This document shows, piece after piece, positions 9,057 through 16,183 of a stretch of 45,614 nt of DNA. The notes below the pieces were generated by a model. That model worked only from the letters and a program-made list of their open reading frames with translations, had not been told where the DNA came from and did not search any database. The position numbers were made by a program, and so were the translations under genes. Source of the DNA: Spirochaetia bacterium UBA2205 (GTDB lineage: Bacteria > Spirochaetota > UBA4802 > UB4802); contig DCUV01000014.1 of assembly GCA_002328585.1 (NCBI GenBank), positions 126,845 through 172,458 on the forward strand, in the 5' to 3' direction. Position 1 is the first letter of the stretch. Each line of letters begins with the position of its first letter.

Positions 9057-9164
9057 ATGATGAATATACCAATTTTACAGTTTTTTGCTCTTTTCTGGGT
9101 ATGTGTGCTTCTTTGGGTTATTATTGAATATATTGCTTATCGTAGTCATAAGAGAGGGCATTAA
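9057..9164 (+). CDS. 35-residue single-pass membrane protein under sigma-54 control
   Basis: This short frame starts ATG-ATG 24 bases after the predicted sigma-54 start. GGAGGAG seven bases upstream is among the best ribosome sites in the window. The product is 35 residues: a short amphipathic N-terminus, one transmembrane helix (about residues 8-26, with FWVCVLLWVII), then a basic tail ending RSHKRGH, so the C-terminus is probably cytoplasmic. A terminator at 9230-9260 makes it a one-gene transcript. I recognise no family. Start, ribosome site, promoter and terminator together argue that this is a real gene despite its size. Confidence 0.75.
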   Translation: MMNIPILQFFALFWVCVLLWVIIEYIAYRSHKRGH

Positions 9165-9229
9165 TCAAAGCATATCCGATAGGATACAATCCGTTTATTC
9201 ATAACAATCAATCCCAGTTTTTATTTTTG

Positions 9230-9260
9230 ACTGCAGCTTTAGTAGCTGCAGTTTTTTTTT
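9230..9260 (+). terminator. Rho-independent terminator of the small sigma-54 gene
   Basis: A perfect 9-bp stem (ACTGCAGCT / AGCTGCAGT) with a 5-base loop is followed at once by nine T. It ends the transcript ~65 bases after the small gene. Confidence 0.9.
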
Positions 9261-9339
9261 AAGGTGTTGCTTGTATCCCGTTTGTTGCAACTCACGGTTT
9301 GGCTGGCCACCAATCACGGGATGAAAATGCGGTGTGTGC

Positions 9340-9445
9340 GTCATCCTGAGCCGCGATTCAGGATATCAATTATATGTGGATTCTGGAACAGGTCCAGAAT
9401 GACAGAAGGTGGGAAAGGAGATTCATGATCAAGCCTGGAATGACC
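9340..9445. repeat. Dispersed palindromic repeat, copy A
   Basis: TCATCCTGAG ... GATTCAGGATAT ... GGTCCAGAATGAC, then CATGATCAAGCCTGGAATGAC. It belongs with copies at 21693-21769 and 24285-24395. The ends (TCATCCTGA and GGAATGAC) are roughly inverted, as in REP/MITE-like elements. Both A and B are followed by a shared GAATAATTCTATTTT (9450 and 21818). Otherwise the 9165-9519 gap holds only the terminator. Confidence 0.7.
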
Positions 9446-9519
9446 ATGAGGAATAATTCTATTTTTTTTGGAAGGGGTAGGTTAATCTTTATTGTATAAA
9501 TATTATAGATATATTGTTA

Positions 9520-9548
9520 TTGACGAATGATTTAATACATTGTTTAGA
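9520..9548 (+). promoter_or_regulatory. Putative promoter sharing a TTGACGAAT block with the TetR region
   Basis: TTGACG (9520-9525), a 17-bp spacer and TTTAGA (9543-9548) lie 57 bases upstream of the gene at 9605. The layout TTGACGAAT ... TTAAT ... GTTTAG repeats that at 3268-3296 with identical spacing. Confidence 0.4.
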
Positions 9549-9604
9549 TTATACTATCTATACAAATGGGTGTTTTTTTATAATAAGTTATTGGAGAATA
9601 GTCT

Positions 9605-9967
9605 ATGAAGAAGATAGTAATTGGTATTTTTTTGCTTCTACTAACAAATAGCTATGCTCAAAGTTTTTTGTATGAACTTTCAGACAATATTGATAATTAT
9701 AAAAATAAAAATATAACTATGATTATGAAATTAAAATACTATGATACATTATTTCAAGTTATTACTTTTTATGATGCAAAAAATCATGATATATCATTTG
9801 ATTGTATTGATGTAATGAAGCAGCCCTGGTTTTTACAGCAAAAAAATAATCTACATCCTGGTATGGAATATAATGTTACATTTACTGTAAAAGGTCTGGG
9901 TAACATGAAAGAAATCATTGCTCAGTTACAATATTTTGAGCCAGTGATTTTACAAAAAATTCCCTGA
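9605..9967 (+). CDS. Small secreted protein of unknown function
   Basis: A 120-residue protein with a clear Sec signal peptide (KKIVIGIFLLLLTNSYAQ, cleavage likely after SYA). The mature ~100 residues are rich in aromatic and Asn/Lys residues and look like a small beta-sheet domain (NITMIMKLKYYD, YNVTFTVKG), possibly OB-like. No catalytic motif is seen. GGAGA eight bases before ATG 9605 supports the start. It is probably periplasmic and transcribed alone. Confidence 0.75.
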   Translation: MKKIVIGIFLLLLTNSYAQSFLYELSDNIDNYKNKNITMIMKLKYYDTLFQVITFYDAKNHDISFDCIDVMKQPWFLQQKNNLHPGMEYNVTFTVKGLGNMKEIIAQLQYFEPVILQKIP

Positions 9968-10009
9968 GAATAAGCTGATGCAAAGACAATTAGATAAGTC
10001 CTATTTACT

Positions 10010-10050
10010 AAAAAAACGAAAGGCAAGATAGCTGGGCGGCTATCTTGCCT
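10010..10050 (-). terminator. Strong minus-strand terminator with no minus-strand gene upstream
   Basis: A perfect 12-bp stem (AGGCAAGATAGC at 10021-10032 with GCTATCTTGCCT at 10039-10050, 6-base loop). The U-rich tract exists only on the minus-strand side (TTCGTTTTTTT). Plus-strand sequence after the stem has no T run. It therefore appears to end a leftward transcript, although no leftward gene lies nearby. Confidence 0.6.
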
Positions 10051-10130
10051 TCCCCTGAATGGGTAAACATATGCGCAGTGCCTTGAGCACAAAAAGTAAT
10101 GATCGGGAGGGATTTACTCTTGTGCCCTTA
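10010..10130 (-). ncRNA. Candidate structured leftward small RNA
   Basis: Reading leftward, a 12-13-bp near-perfect hairpin (arms 10125-10114 and 10099-10087, GCACAAGAGTAA with TTACTTTTTGTGC) is followed ~40 bases later by the strong terminator at 10050-10010. No convincing ORF is present, and I could not match the sequence to tmRNA, SRP RNA, RNase P or a known riboswitch. A promoter is not clear (a weak GATAAT near 10145-10150). The hairpins could instead be inert. Confidence 0.35.
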
Positions 10131-10199
10131 TCATTGGTTATTATCGGTAAGGTTTAATAAAATCTTAAATAAAAAATATTTTAGCTATTAAAAAACTAC

Positions 10200-10229
10200 T
10201 TGACACAGTATGTATAAAACATGTATCTT
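10200..10229 (+). promoter_or_regulatory. Promoter for the OmpA-family lipoprotein
   Basis: TTGACA (10200-10205), an 18-bp spacer and TATCTT (10224-10229) lie ~60 bases before the start at 10291. The consensus -35 and AT-rich flanks suit a strongly expressed envelope protein. Confidence 0.5.
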
Positions 10230-10290
10230 TTATAAAGAAAAAGAGGTTTGCATTTTTATTAATAAAAAAATTATAAGAAGGAGTGTTACA

Positions 10291-10791
10291 ATGAAAAATG
10301 TATTGGCAGTAATGAGTGTATTTGCATTTGCATTCATGGTGGCGTGTAGCAGTACTCCTGCTGTACAACAACCTGCTGGTGATCCAAATGTAGCATTGGT
10401 TAATGCACAGAATAAGCAGCTTGAAAGATTACCGGTAACTGGTTTTGCCTATAAAAGTTCAGTAGTACCAAAACAGGATTGGGATAAATGGGCTGAAGCT
10501 GCTGCTCCGGTTGTAAAAGAGGTGATAAATAAATTACCAGAAGGGTATGTGCTACAGGTAACAGGTCATACTGATGGTGCAGGACCAGAAGAAGCAGTGG
10601 GGAATAAACCAGGAAACATAAAGATTTCAACCGATAGAGCAAAGGCTGTGTATAATGCTCTAAAAGCCAAAGGTATTGATTCACCCAGGATGACCTACAA
10701 AGGTGTTGGTTCATCAGAACTATTACCTGGCGTTGACCCGCGTGATGGCGCTAACAGACGTGTTACCTTTAAGGTTGTTCCAAAGAAATAA
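10291..10791 (+). CDS. OmpA-family peptidoglycan-binding lipoprotein (Loa22-like)
   Basis: A 166-residue outer-membrane lipoprotein. It has a type II signal peptide with lipobox FMVAC (Cys19), a short linker and an OmpA/MotB C-terminal domain that binds diaminopimelate of peptidoglycan. The domain shows VLQVTGHTDGAG, STDRAKAVYNALKAKGI, YKGVGSSELLPG and the conserved NRRVTF Arg pair. Size and layout match Loa22 of Leptospira. The start is ATG 10291 with AAGGAG seven bases upstream; the longer frame from 10210 adds an implausible basic leader before the signal peptide. It has its own promoter and terminator. Confidence 0.92.
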   Translation: MKNVLAVMSVFAFAFMVACSSTPAVQQPAGDPNVALVNAQNKQLERLPVTGFAYKSSVVPKQDWDKWAEAAAPVVKEVINKLPEGYVLQVTGHTDGAGPEEAVGNKPGNIKISTDRAKAVYNALKAKGIDSPRMTYKGVGSSELLPGVDPRDGANRRVTFKVVPKK

Positions 10792-10830
10792 AGTTTTAAC
10801 CATTTATGTGTTTATAAATTATTAAAAAAT

Positions 10831-10860
10831 ATAGAGCCAGTTTTATACTGGCTCTATTTG
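10831..10860 (+). terminator. Terminator of the OmpA lipoprotein gene
   Basis: A perfect 10-bp stem ATAGAGCCAG / CTGGCTCTAT (10831-10840, 10848-10857) with a 7-base loop is followed by TTGTTC. It is 40 bases after the stop codon. Confidence 0.8.
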
Positions 10861-10891
10861 TTCATATAATATAATTCTGGTATGATAGTTC

Positions 10892-11824
10892 ATGAAAGGT
10901 GTTGTTTCCAAAGTGATGGGGCTTTATTGTACAGTATACTGCGATGCAATATATATAAATTGTGTTATGCGCGGTAAATTGCGACAATTAATTGAAGCAG
11001 GAAGTAAAAAATTTTCAAATATCATTGCAGTTGGTGATGAGGTTGTAATAACGAAACTTGATGATAGTAGCGGTGTAATAGAAGAAATTTTACCACGAAG
11101 GAATTACTTTTCACGGAAGGAAAAAGGGAAACACAAAAAAATAGATATGATTGCTGCTAACTGCGATTGCGTGGTGGCAATGCAATCGTTTGCATTGCCA
11201 AGATTAAATTTACGGTTTGTGGATAGGATTGCGGTACGATGTGTTGAGCAGAATATTCCGCTGGTGGTATGTATTAATAAATGTGATCTGGCAAAAAAAG
11301 GGGATTATGAATATGTTACTGGCTACTATAAAAATACTGATGTTACCGTAATCATTTCCAGTGCCAATACTGGCTATAATATAAAAGCACTAAAAGATAT
11401 TTTGCATCAAAAAACTTCTGTAATAGTTGGATATTCAGGTGTTGGTAAAACAAGCATCCTGAATGCGATGTATCCACAATTATCACTGGTAGTAGGTGAA
11501 GTTTCTGGAAGCACCGGCAAGGGGAAGCATACAACGACTAATGTTTCAATGATTATCATTGACGAAACAACACGAATTATTGATACTCCGGGATTGCGTG
11601 AATTTGGTATTATGGATATTGAACCACATGTATTGGGCAAATACTTCTATGAATTTGATAACTATGCGCATAAATGTTCTTTTAAACCGTGCACCCATGA
11701 CCATGAACCTGATTGTGAAATTAAACGTTTGGTACAAAAGGGTATTATATTTGAAGAACGATATATTTCGTATCGTAATATTCTCTATTCATTAAAAGAT
11801 TATTATGCAACGATGTACTCATGA
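10892..11824 (+). CDS. rsgA: Ribosome small-subunit biogenesis GTPase RsgA
   Basis: RsgA is a circularly permuted GTPase that checks late 30S maturation. The order is an N-terminal OB domain (1-75), then G4 NKCD (about 129), G1 GYSGVGKTS (about 180), the switch region GKGKHTTT and G3 DTPG (about 230). The zinc module CSFKPCTHDHEPDC follows at about 262-276. This order G4-G1-G3 is the hallmark of the family. The length of 310 is normal. The ribosome site is poor. The last four bases overlap the start of the ABC ATPase gene, so the two are translationally coupled. Confidence 0.96.
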   Translation: MKGVVSKVMGLYCTVYCDAIYINCVMRGKLRQLIEAGSKKFSNIIAVGDEVVITKLDDSSGVIEEILPRRNYFSRKEKGKHKKIDMIAANCDCVVAMQSFALPRLNLRFVDRIAVRCVEQNIPLVVCINKCDLAKKGDYEYVTGYYKNTDVTVIISSANTGYNIKALKDILHQKTSVIVGYSGVGKTSILNAMYPQLSLVVGEVSGSTGKGKHTTTNVSMIIIDETTRIIDTPGLREFGIMDIEPHVLGKYFYEFDNYAHKCSFKPCTHDHEPDCEIKRLVQKGIIFEERYISYRNILYSLKDYYATMYS

Positions 11825-12573
11825 TAGCATTAGAGCATGTACAACTATTGTTCAATAATCATCCTGTCCTTCAGGATGTAAATCTGTTTGTTCAACAGGG
11901 GAGCACTTATGTTATCCTTGGTAAAAATGGCAGTGGTAAAACTGTGTTGTTAAAAACAATTGCCGGTCTGTTCCCCCAATTTTCAGGAACTATCGCTATC
12001 AATGAAATATCACTTCATGAATATACACAGTTGCCTATCAATGAAAAGATTCATAAAAATATCACCATGGGATATGTATTCCAGAAAGGCGGGTTGTTTG
12101 ACTCAATGACGGTTTATGATAATGTTGCATTTGGTTTGCAAAGACGAGCGGGCACTGAAGATGAAATAAAAAATAAAGTGCTGTCAGCATTGGAATGGGT
12201 TGGATTGGCCGGTTCAGAGAATAAGCTTCCTTCACAGCTTAGCGGTGGTATGCAAAAAAGGGTAGGGCTTGCACGAGCATTGTGTTTGTCGCCTGCAATT
12301 ATATTGTATGATGATCCAACTGCTGGTCTTGATCCAGTGCTAACAGATTCCATATCTGAGCTTATTGTTGCCACACAGAATAAATATGCAATGACATCTA
12401 TTTTAGTTACCCAGGATCTTGCAGTTGCGGAAAAAACAGCTCACAGGATAGGTTTATTGCATAATGGCATGATTATTGTTGATTGCAGTGCAGATGAATT
12501 TTTTACTAAAACAAATCCCTATGCAAAACAATTTATAGATGGCGATAGTGAAGGACCAATAGAAATTATATAA
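11821..12573 (+). CDS. ABC transporter ATP-binding protein, MlaF-like
   Basis: A 250-residue ABC ATPase with Walker A GKNGSGKT (about 34-41), Q-loop YVFQKGGLFDSMTVYDN (the MlaF/Mkl pattern of retrograde lipid transporters), signature LSGGMQKR (about 140), Walker B IILYDDPTAGLDP (about 160-170) and a His-less switch (VTQDLAVAEK). The catalytic Glu after Walker B is Asp and the usual switch His is Gln, so hydrolysis may be slow or unusual. No MlaE permease or MlaD MCE gene is in the window. It shares ATGA with rsgA. Confidence 0.85.
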   Translation: MIALEHVQLLFNNHPVLQDVNLFVQQGSTYVILGKNGSGKTVLLKTIAGLFPQFSGTIAINEISLHEYTQLPINEKIHKNITMGYVFQKGGLFDSMTVYDNVAFGLQRRAGTEDEIKNKVLSALEWVGLAGSENKLPSQLSGGMQKRVGLARALCLSPAIILYDDPTAGLDPVLTDSISELIVATQNKYAMTSILVTQDLAVAEKTAHRIGLLHNGMIIVDCSADEFFTKTNPYAKQFIDGDSEGPIEII

Positions 12574-12715
12574 ACAGCCTGGTGATACTATAATATGAAT
12601 GCAAATTGTCGCAATAATGTAATTTTTGATGTAATAAGCTCTTCAATCGTTGTTTGATGAACTATGGAACAATGAATGGAAGTGATTGATAGTTAGATTT
12701 ATGAACAAAATATAT

Positions 12716-12744
12716 TTGACAGCATGCTCATTAATTGCTACATT
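12716..12744 (+). promoter_or_regulatory. Sigma-70 promoter for ilvE
   Basis: TTGACA (12716-12721), a 17-bp spacer and TACATT (12739-12744), with the likely start near 12751. This leaves a ~68-base leader before ATG 12819, which argues against the upstream ATG at 12753. Confidence 0.65.
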
Positions 12745-12818
12745 GAATAGTAATGGCGTATTATATTTTTAGCCATATCATTATGTATGGTTTTTATTTT
12801 TTTATGGGGGTCAAAAAA

Positions 12819-13856
12819 ATGCAAACTGAACGTACAAAATCTGATCTTGACTGGAAGAATCTCCCCTTTGGATATACTAAAACAGACTATAATATCAGAT
12901 ATTATTACCAGGATGGTAAATGGTCTGCAGGCGAGTTGTCATCAGAGGAAACTATACCAATTCATATTGCTGCTCCAGGACTTCACTATGGGCAACAGGC
13001 TTTTGAGGGGTTAAAGGTATTTGAAACAGTTGATAAGCGTATTGTAGCATTCAGACCTGAGGAAAATGCCAGACGTATGAAAGTTAGCTGCGAACGTATA
13101 TGCATTCCGGAACTGCCGATGGGATTGTTTATGGAAGCAGTGGAAAAGGTAGTTGCTACTAATACAAAATATATTCCGCCGTATGGTACAGGGGCCAGTT
13201 TGTATGTACGACCGGTTATATATGGTGCTGGTGCAAGGGTAGGGCTTGGCCCGGCAAGTGAGTATGTTTTTATAGTATTTGCTACACCTGTTGGACCTTA
13301 TTATAAAGGCGGTTTTAAGCCGGTGAAAGCATTGGTAGTGGAACAATTTGACAGAGCTGCTCCCAACGGTGTTGGTGATTGTAAGGTTGGAGGAAACTAT
13401 GCTGCTGGTTTGCGTGGCGATGAATATGCTAAAAAATTAGGATTTCCTGTCCCGCTGTATCTTGACCCCAAAGAAAAGAAATATGTAGATGAATTTGGAA
13501 CATCAAACTTCATTGCTATCAAAGGTAATACCTATCTTACTCCTGAATCAAGTTCAATACTACCCAGTATAACCAATAAAAGTTTAATGGATATTGCTGT
13601 GCTGTTAGGGATGGATGTTGAAAAAAGACCAATTGCGATTGATGAGGTAGAGCATTTTGATGAAGTTGGCGCTGTTGGAACAGCAGCGGTGGTATCACCG
13701 GTATGTAGTATTCATTATCGTGATAAGATATTTACATTTTGCGACCCTGATAAAGCTGGCCCGGTATTAACAAGGCTTTATGAATATCTGACTAAATTGC
13801 AGACAGGTGAAATAAAAGATACCTTTGGCTGGTTGCATGAGATTGTAGTTAAGTAA
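12819..13856 (+). CDS. ilvE: Branched-chain amino acid aminotransferase
   Basis: A PLP enzyme of fold type IV that interconverts Leu/Ile/Val and their 2-oxo acids with 2-oxoglutarate. It is the longer (~346 residue) eukaryote-like/IlvE2 type. Signatures are LHYGQQAFEGLKVFE, RPEENARRM, LYVRPVIYGAGARVGLGP, the PLP-lysine motif GDCKVGGNYAAG (Lys near 189), DEFGTSNFIAIKG and GTAAVVSPV. ATG 12819 is preceded by GGGGG at about eight bases. The frame extends to 12753, but the added segment is a hydrophobic leader with no ribosome site. It is monocistronic as far as can be seen. Confidence 0.95.
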   Translation: MQTERTKSDLDWKNLPFGYTKTDYNIRYYYQDGKWSAGELSSEETIPIHIAAPGLHYGQQAFEGLKVFETVDKRIVAFRPEENARRMKVSCERICIPELPMGLFMEAVEKVVATNTKYIPPYGTGASLYVRPVIYGAGARVGLGPASEYVFIVFATPVGPYYKGGFKPVKALVVEQFDRAAPNGVGDCKVGGNYAAGLRGDEYAKKLGFPVPLYLDPKEKKYVDEFGTSNFIAIKGNTYLTPESSSILPSITNKSLMDIAVLLGMDVEKRPIAIDEVEHFDEVGAVGTAAVVSPVCSIHYRDKIFTFCDPDKAGPVLTRLYEYLTKLQTGEIKDTFGWLHEIVVK

Positions 13857-13889
13857 AGTGTTTTTTATTCATTCTGGAGCATAGATAGC

Positions 13890-14186
13890 ATGAATAATCA
13901 AGATATCCGCTGGATACAAAGGTTTAAACATCTCATGCAAGCGTTTCTTCAATTAGAAAAAGCAATTCATCTTGCTAATCAGCGTTCATTAACAGAATTG
14001 GAGGAGCAAGGCTTGATACAAAGTTTTGAATATACGCATGAGCTGGCATGGAATGTGTTTAAAGATTTCCTTGAAGAGCAGGGTATTCAGAATTTATATG
14101 GTTCAAAAGATACAACCAGAGAAGCCTTCAGGCGAGGACTAATTGAGAATGGTGAAATCTGGATGGATATGATAAAGAGTTGGTAA
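13890..14186 (+). CDS. Truncated HI0074/HepT-like nucleotidyltransferase-substrate-binding (HEPN) protein
   Basis: A helical protein of 98 residues whose sequence (RFKHLMQAFLQLEKAI, LIQSFEYTHELAWNVFKDFL, TTREAFRRGLIENGEIWMDMI) matches the N-terminal two thirds of the HI0074 family, usually ~135-145 residues. The frame stops at MIKSW just where intact members continue into the Rx4-6H motif that serves HEPN RNases. No continuation is found in the other frames after 14186, so the end looks deleted. The MNT nucleotidyltransferase partner is missing here. GGAG ten bases before ATG 13890 still gives a ribosome site. It is likely a non-functional toxin remnant. Confidence 0.7.
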   Translation: MNNQDIRWIQRFKHLMQAFLQLEKAIHLANQRSLTELEEQGLIQSFEYTHELAWNVFKDFLEEQGIQNLYGSKDTTREAFRRGLIENGEIWMDMIKSW

Positions 14187-14236
14187 AGTATTTTACAAAA
14201 AGAAATAAAACCATACCCGCAATTTTCCTACATTTG

Positions 14237-14265
14237 TTGAATAAAAATAGATTGTGTGCTATAGT
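14237..14265 (+). promoter_or_regulatory. Promoter for the hybrid kinase gene
   Basis: TTGAAT (14237-14242), a 17-bp spacer and TATAGT (14260-14265). Just downstream is a 10-bp tandem repeat (TCTAATAGAT, TCTAATAGAA; 14267-14286) spanning the likely start site, which could bind a regulator. Confidence 0.55.
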
Positions 14266-14308
14266 CTCTAATAGATTCTAATAGAAATAATTGTACCCGG
14301 AATTATAT

Positions 14309-15913
14309 ATGCTAAGTAAACAGCAATATGCCTTATTGCTTGACACTTTTAAATCAGCCCAAAATGCAAAAAACAGCGATGCTTTTCTTTCAGATATTGT
14401 TGATTTACTTTATAATGAATTAAAACCCATTTCTGTTTCTGTATATACGCTGGTTGGCGATGAACGTTTGGTATTGCATCATGAAGCTGGTAAGAATTTT
14501 GATGAACTGGTTGTTAATATTTATAATTTTTCGCTTATTGTCCGTAAAGCAATTAAAAAAAAGAGCGTATTATTTTTACCAACATCAAAACCATTCCAGA
14601 ACGATGAAATAAACATATCCGTTGCAATTATTCCTCTTTTGCATTCTGATATAGTGATGGGGATGATATGTCTGGTGTTCCCATTGGAGGAATTGCAGCA
14701 TATACAAAATAGCACACCATTTTTCACACTCATAGGTAAAATAGCAGGCACAATACGATATTATCAAACAGGGCTTAAAGTAGCTAAAGCTGATACTGCT
14801 GAAGAGGAGTTTGAGCAAAAGATAACAAGCTTAAGGGTATTGGCACAGGGTGTGGCACATGAATTTAATAATATACTGGCGGTTATTAAAGGATATGCTG
14901 AACTTTTGCTGATGAATGAAGCTGTTGACGAATCCGTAAAGGAAGCAGTTGCTATCATTGATAAGCAAACCATCCGTGGCTCTTCACTCATTGACAGGCT
15001 TAGTGTATTTGTTACCGGCAAAGAAATTTCTTTTGAGTATTGTTCAATAAATGATTTAATCAAAGAGATAGTGGATGTACAACGATTTACACTGGAAAAA
15101 GAATCAATTGAATGTAAATTAAAATTAGGTAAAGTTCCGGAAGTATTTGTTGATCCACGTCAAATAAAAGAGGTATTGCTCAATTTGATTACTCATGCAC
15201 GTTCAGCAATCAAACCCAATAAAAAAGGAACTGTCACTATTGAAACATCGTTTAACCGTGATGCGGTGATGTTAAAGTTTGTCAATGATGGTGTTCCAGG
15301 ATGCTGGGAAAATGGAGATCCTGATAAAATAAAAGCTACCAATGGAGTTGATAGTGTAGGTAATGGAATAAGTTTAGCTATTGCTTTTGGCATTATGAAA
15401 AGCCATGGCGGGGATATGACACTATGTCATGATCCGGCAAAATGTAATGAGGTAACCATATATTTTAAAAAATTTAATCCTTCATTTGCTGATGCTGAAA
15501 AAAAAGAAGAAAAAGAGATGCTGTATTTAGGTGAAGTCAGGATATTGATAGTGGATGATGAAGAGCCAATTAGACAGTTTCTGTCATCAGCTTTTGAACG
15601 TATGGGATACCAGGTTTTAACAACTGATAATGGACAGGAAGCTATTGATATCTGCACATTTGAGAATATTGATATTGTTTTTTTAGATTATCTTATGCCA
15701 GGGTATAAAGGTGATGCGGTGTTTAAATCAATACACGATGTCAGCCCTGCCACTGATGTTGTATTTATTACAGGAGTTGATTCAATACCTGATATAGACA
15801 AACTATTGATGATGGGACTTGAAGGTGTTCTACGCAAACCATTCAAGATAGACACAATAATAAAACTTACCAATGAGATTATGGCACGTAGATACAACAC
15901 TTTACAGGAATAA
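14309..15913 (+). CDS. Soluble hybrid histidine kinase with C-terminal receiver, degenerate ATP site
   Basis: About 534 residues without transmembrane helices. A GAF-like sensor (1-165) is followed by the phosphoacceptor box with His in LAQGVAHEFNNILAVIKGYAE (about 184), a HATPase region (290-395) and a receiver (about 412-530) with VDDEEP, phospho-Asp in IVFLDYLMPG (about 460) and Lys in LRKPF. The ATPase lobe is eroded: the N-box reads EVLLNLITHARSAI with His where the Mg-binding Asn normally sits, G1 reads NDGVPG and G2 reads GNGISLAI. It may bind ATP weakly or act mainly through its receiver. I use ATG 14309; an in-frame TTG at 14291 is possible, and both ribosome sites are weak. Confidence 0.85.
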   Translation: MLSKQQYALLLDTFKSAQNAKNSDAFLSDIVDLLYNELKPISVSVYTLVGDERLVLHHEAGKNFDELVVNIYNFSLIVRKAIKKKSVLFLPTSKPFQNDEINISVAIIPLLHSDIVMGMICLVFPLEELQHIQNSTPFFTLIGKIAGTIRYYQTGLKVAKADTAEEEFEQKITSLRVLAQGVAHEFNNILAVIKGYAELLLMNEAVDESVKEAVAIIDKQTIRGSSLIDRLSVFVTGKEISFEYCSINDLIKEIVDVQRFTLEKESIECKLKLGKVPEVFVDPRQIKEVLLNLITHARSAIKPNKKGTVTIETSFNRDAVMLKFVNDGVPGCWENGDPDKIKATNGVDSVGNGISLAIAFGIMKSHGGDMTLCHDPAKCNEVTIYFKKFNPSFADAEKKEEKEMLYLGEVRILIVDDEEPIRQFLSSAFERMGYQVLTTDNGQEAIDICTFENIDIVFLDYLMPGYKGDAVFKSIHDVSPATDVVFITGVDSIPDIDKLLMMGLEGVLRKPFKIDTIIKLTNEIMARRYNTLQE

Positions 15914-15922
15914 AGCCTGCCC

Positions 15923-16120
15923 TTACTCTGACTTGATAACTCGTTCTGCCTGTACTGCTAAATATTTGACTAAAGTAGGTTCGTTGATATATCCTAAATT
16001 CATGAGTATTATACCAATAAGCCCTCCATCACGTTTCTGGATAGCAAGTGCTTCATTGAGCTGCTCCTTGGTTATAACAGCATCTTCTACAAGTATTTCA
16101 CCCAAAAGTGGTTTAGCCAT
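15923..16120 (-). CDS. Stand-alone MshEN/GspE N-terminal-like small protein
   Basis: A 65-residue protein (AKPLLGEILVEDAVITKEQL, LAIQKRDGGLIGIILMNLGYI, LVKYLAVQ). It matches one type II secretion ATPase N-terminal module: the LGEIL...GLIG..L...G repeat that, in MshE, binds cyclic di-GMP. Here it is not fused to an ATPase. It could be a free c-di-GMP-binding adaptor, which is an inference. ATG 16120 has GGAGG four bases upstream (rather close). The 3' end faces the kinase gene with a 9-base gap. The next gene upstream on this strand is glpK, but in between only a 63-base gap is seen. Confidence 0.75.
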   Translation of the reverse strand: MAKPLLGEILVEDAVITKEQLNEALAIQKRDGGLIGIILMNLGYINEPTLVKYLAVQAERVIKSE

Positions 16121-16183
16121 AATGCCTCCTTGCAAGAGTAAATGTTGATGTACATTATATTCAATGTTATACTGATAAGTAAA

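Noticed and set aside
8867..9058. Minus-strand 63-codon ORF
   Set aside because: It overlaps the sigma-54 promoter region in antisense, has no ribosome site and reads as a chance frame.
9340..9445. Possible CRISPR or insertion sequence
   Set aside because: Copies are few, spaced kilobases apart and contain no transposase or regular spacers.
10165..10371. Minus-strand 68-codon ORF over the OmpA promoter
   Set aside because: It overlaps the start of the OmpA gene and its promoter, with a composition typical of AT-rich non-coding DNA.
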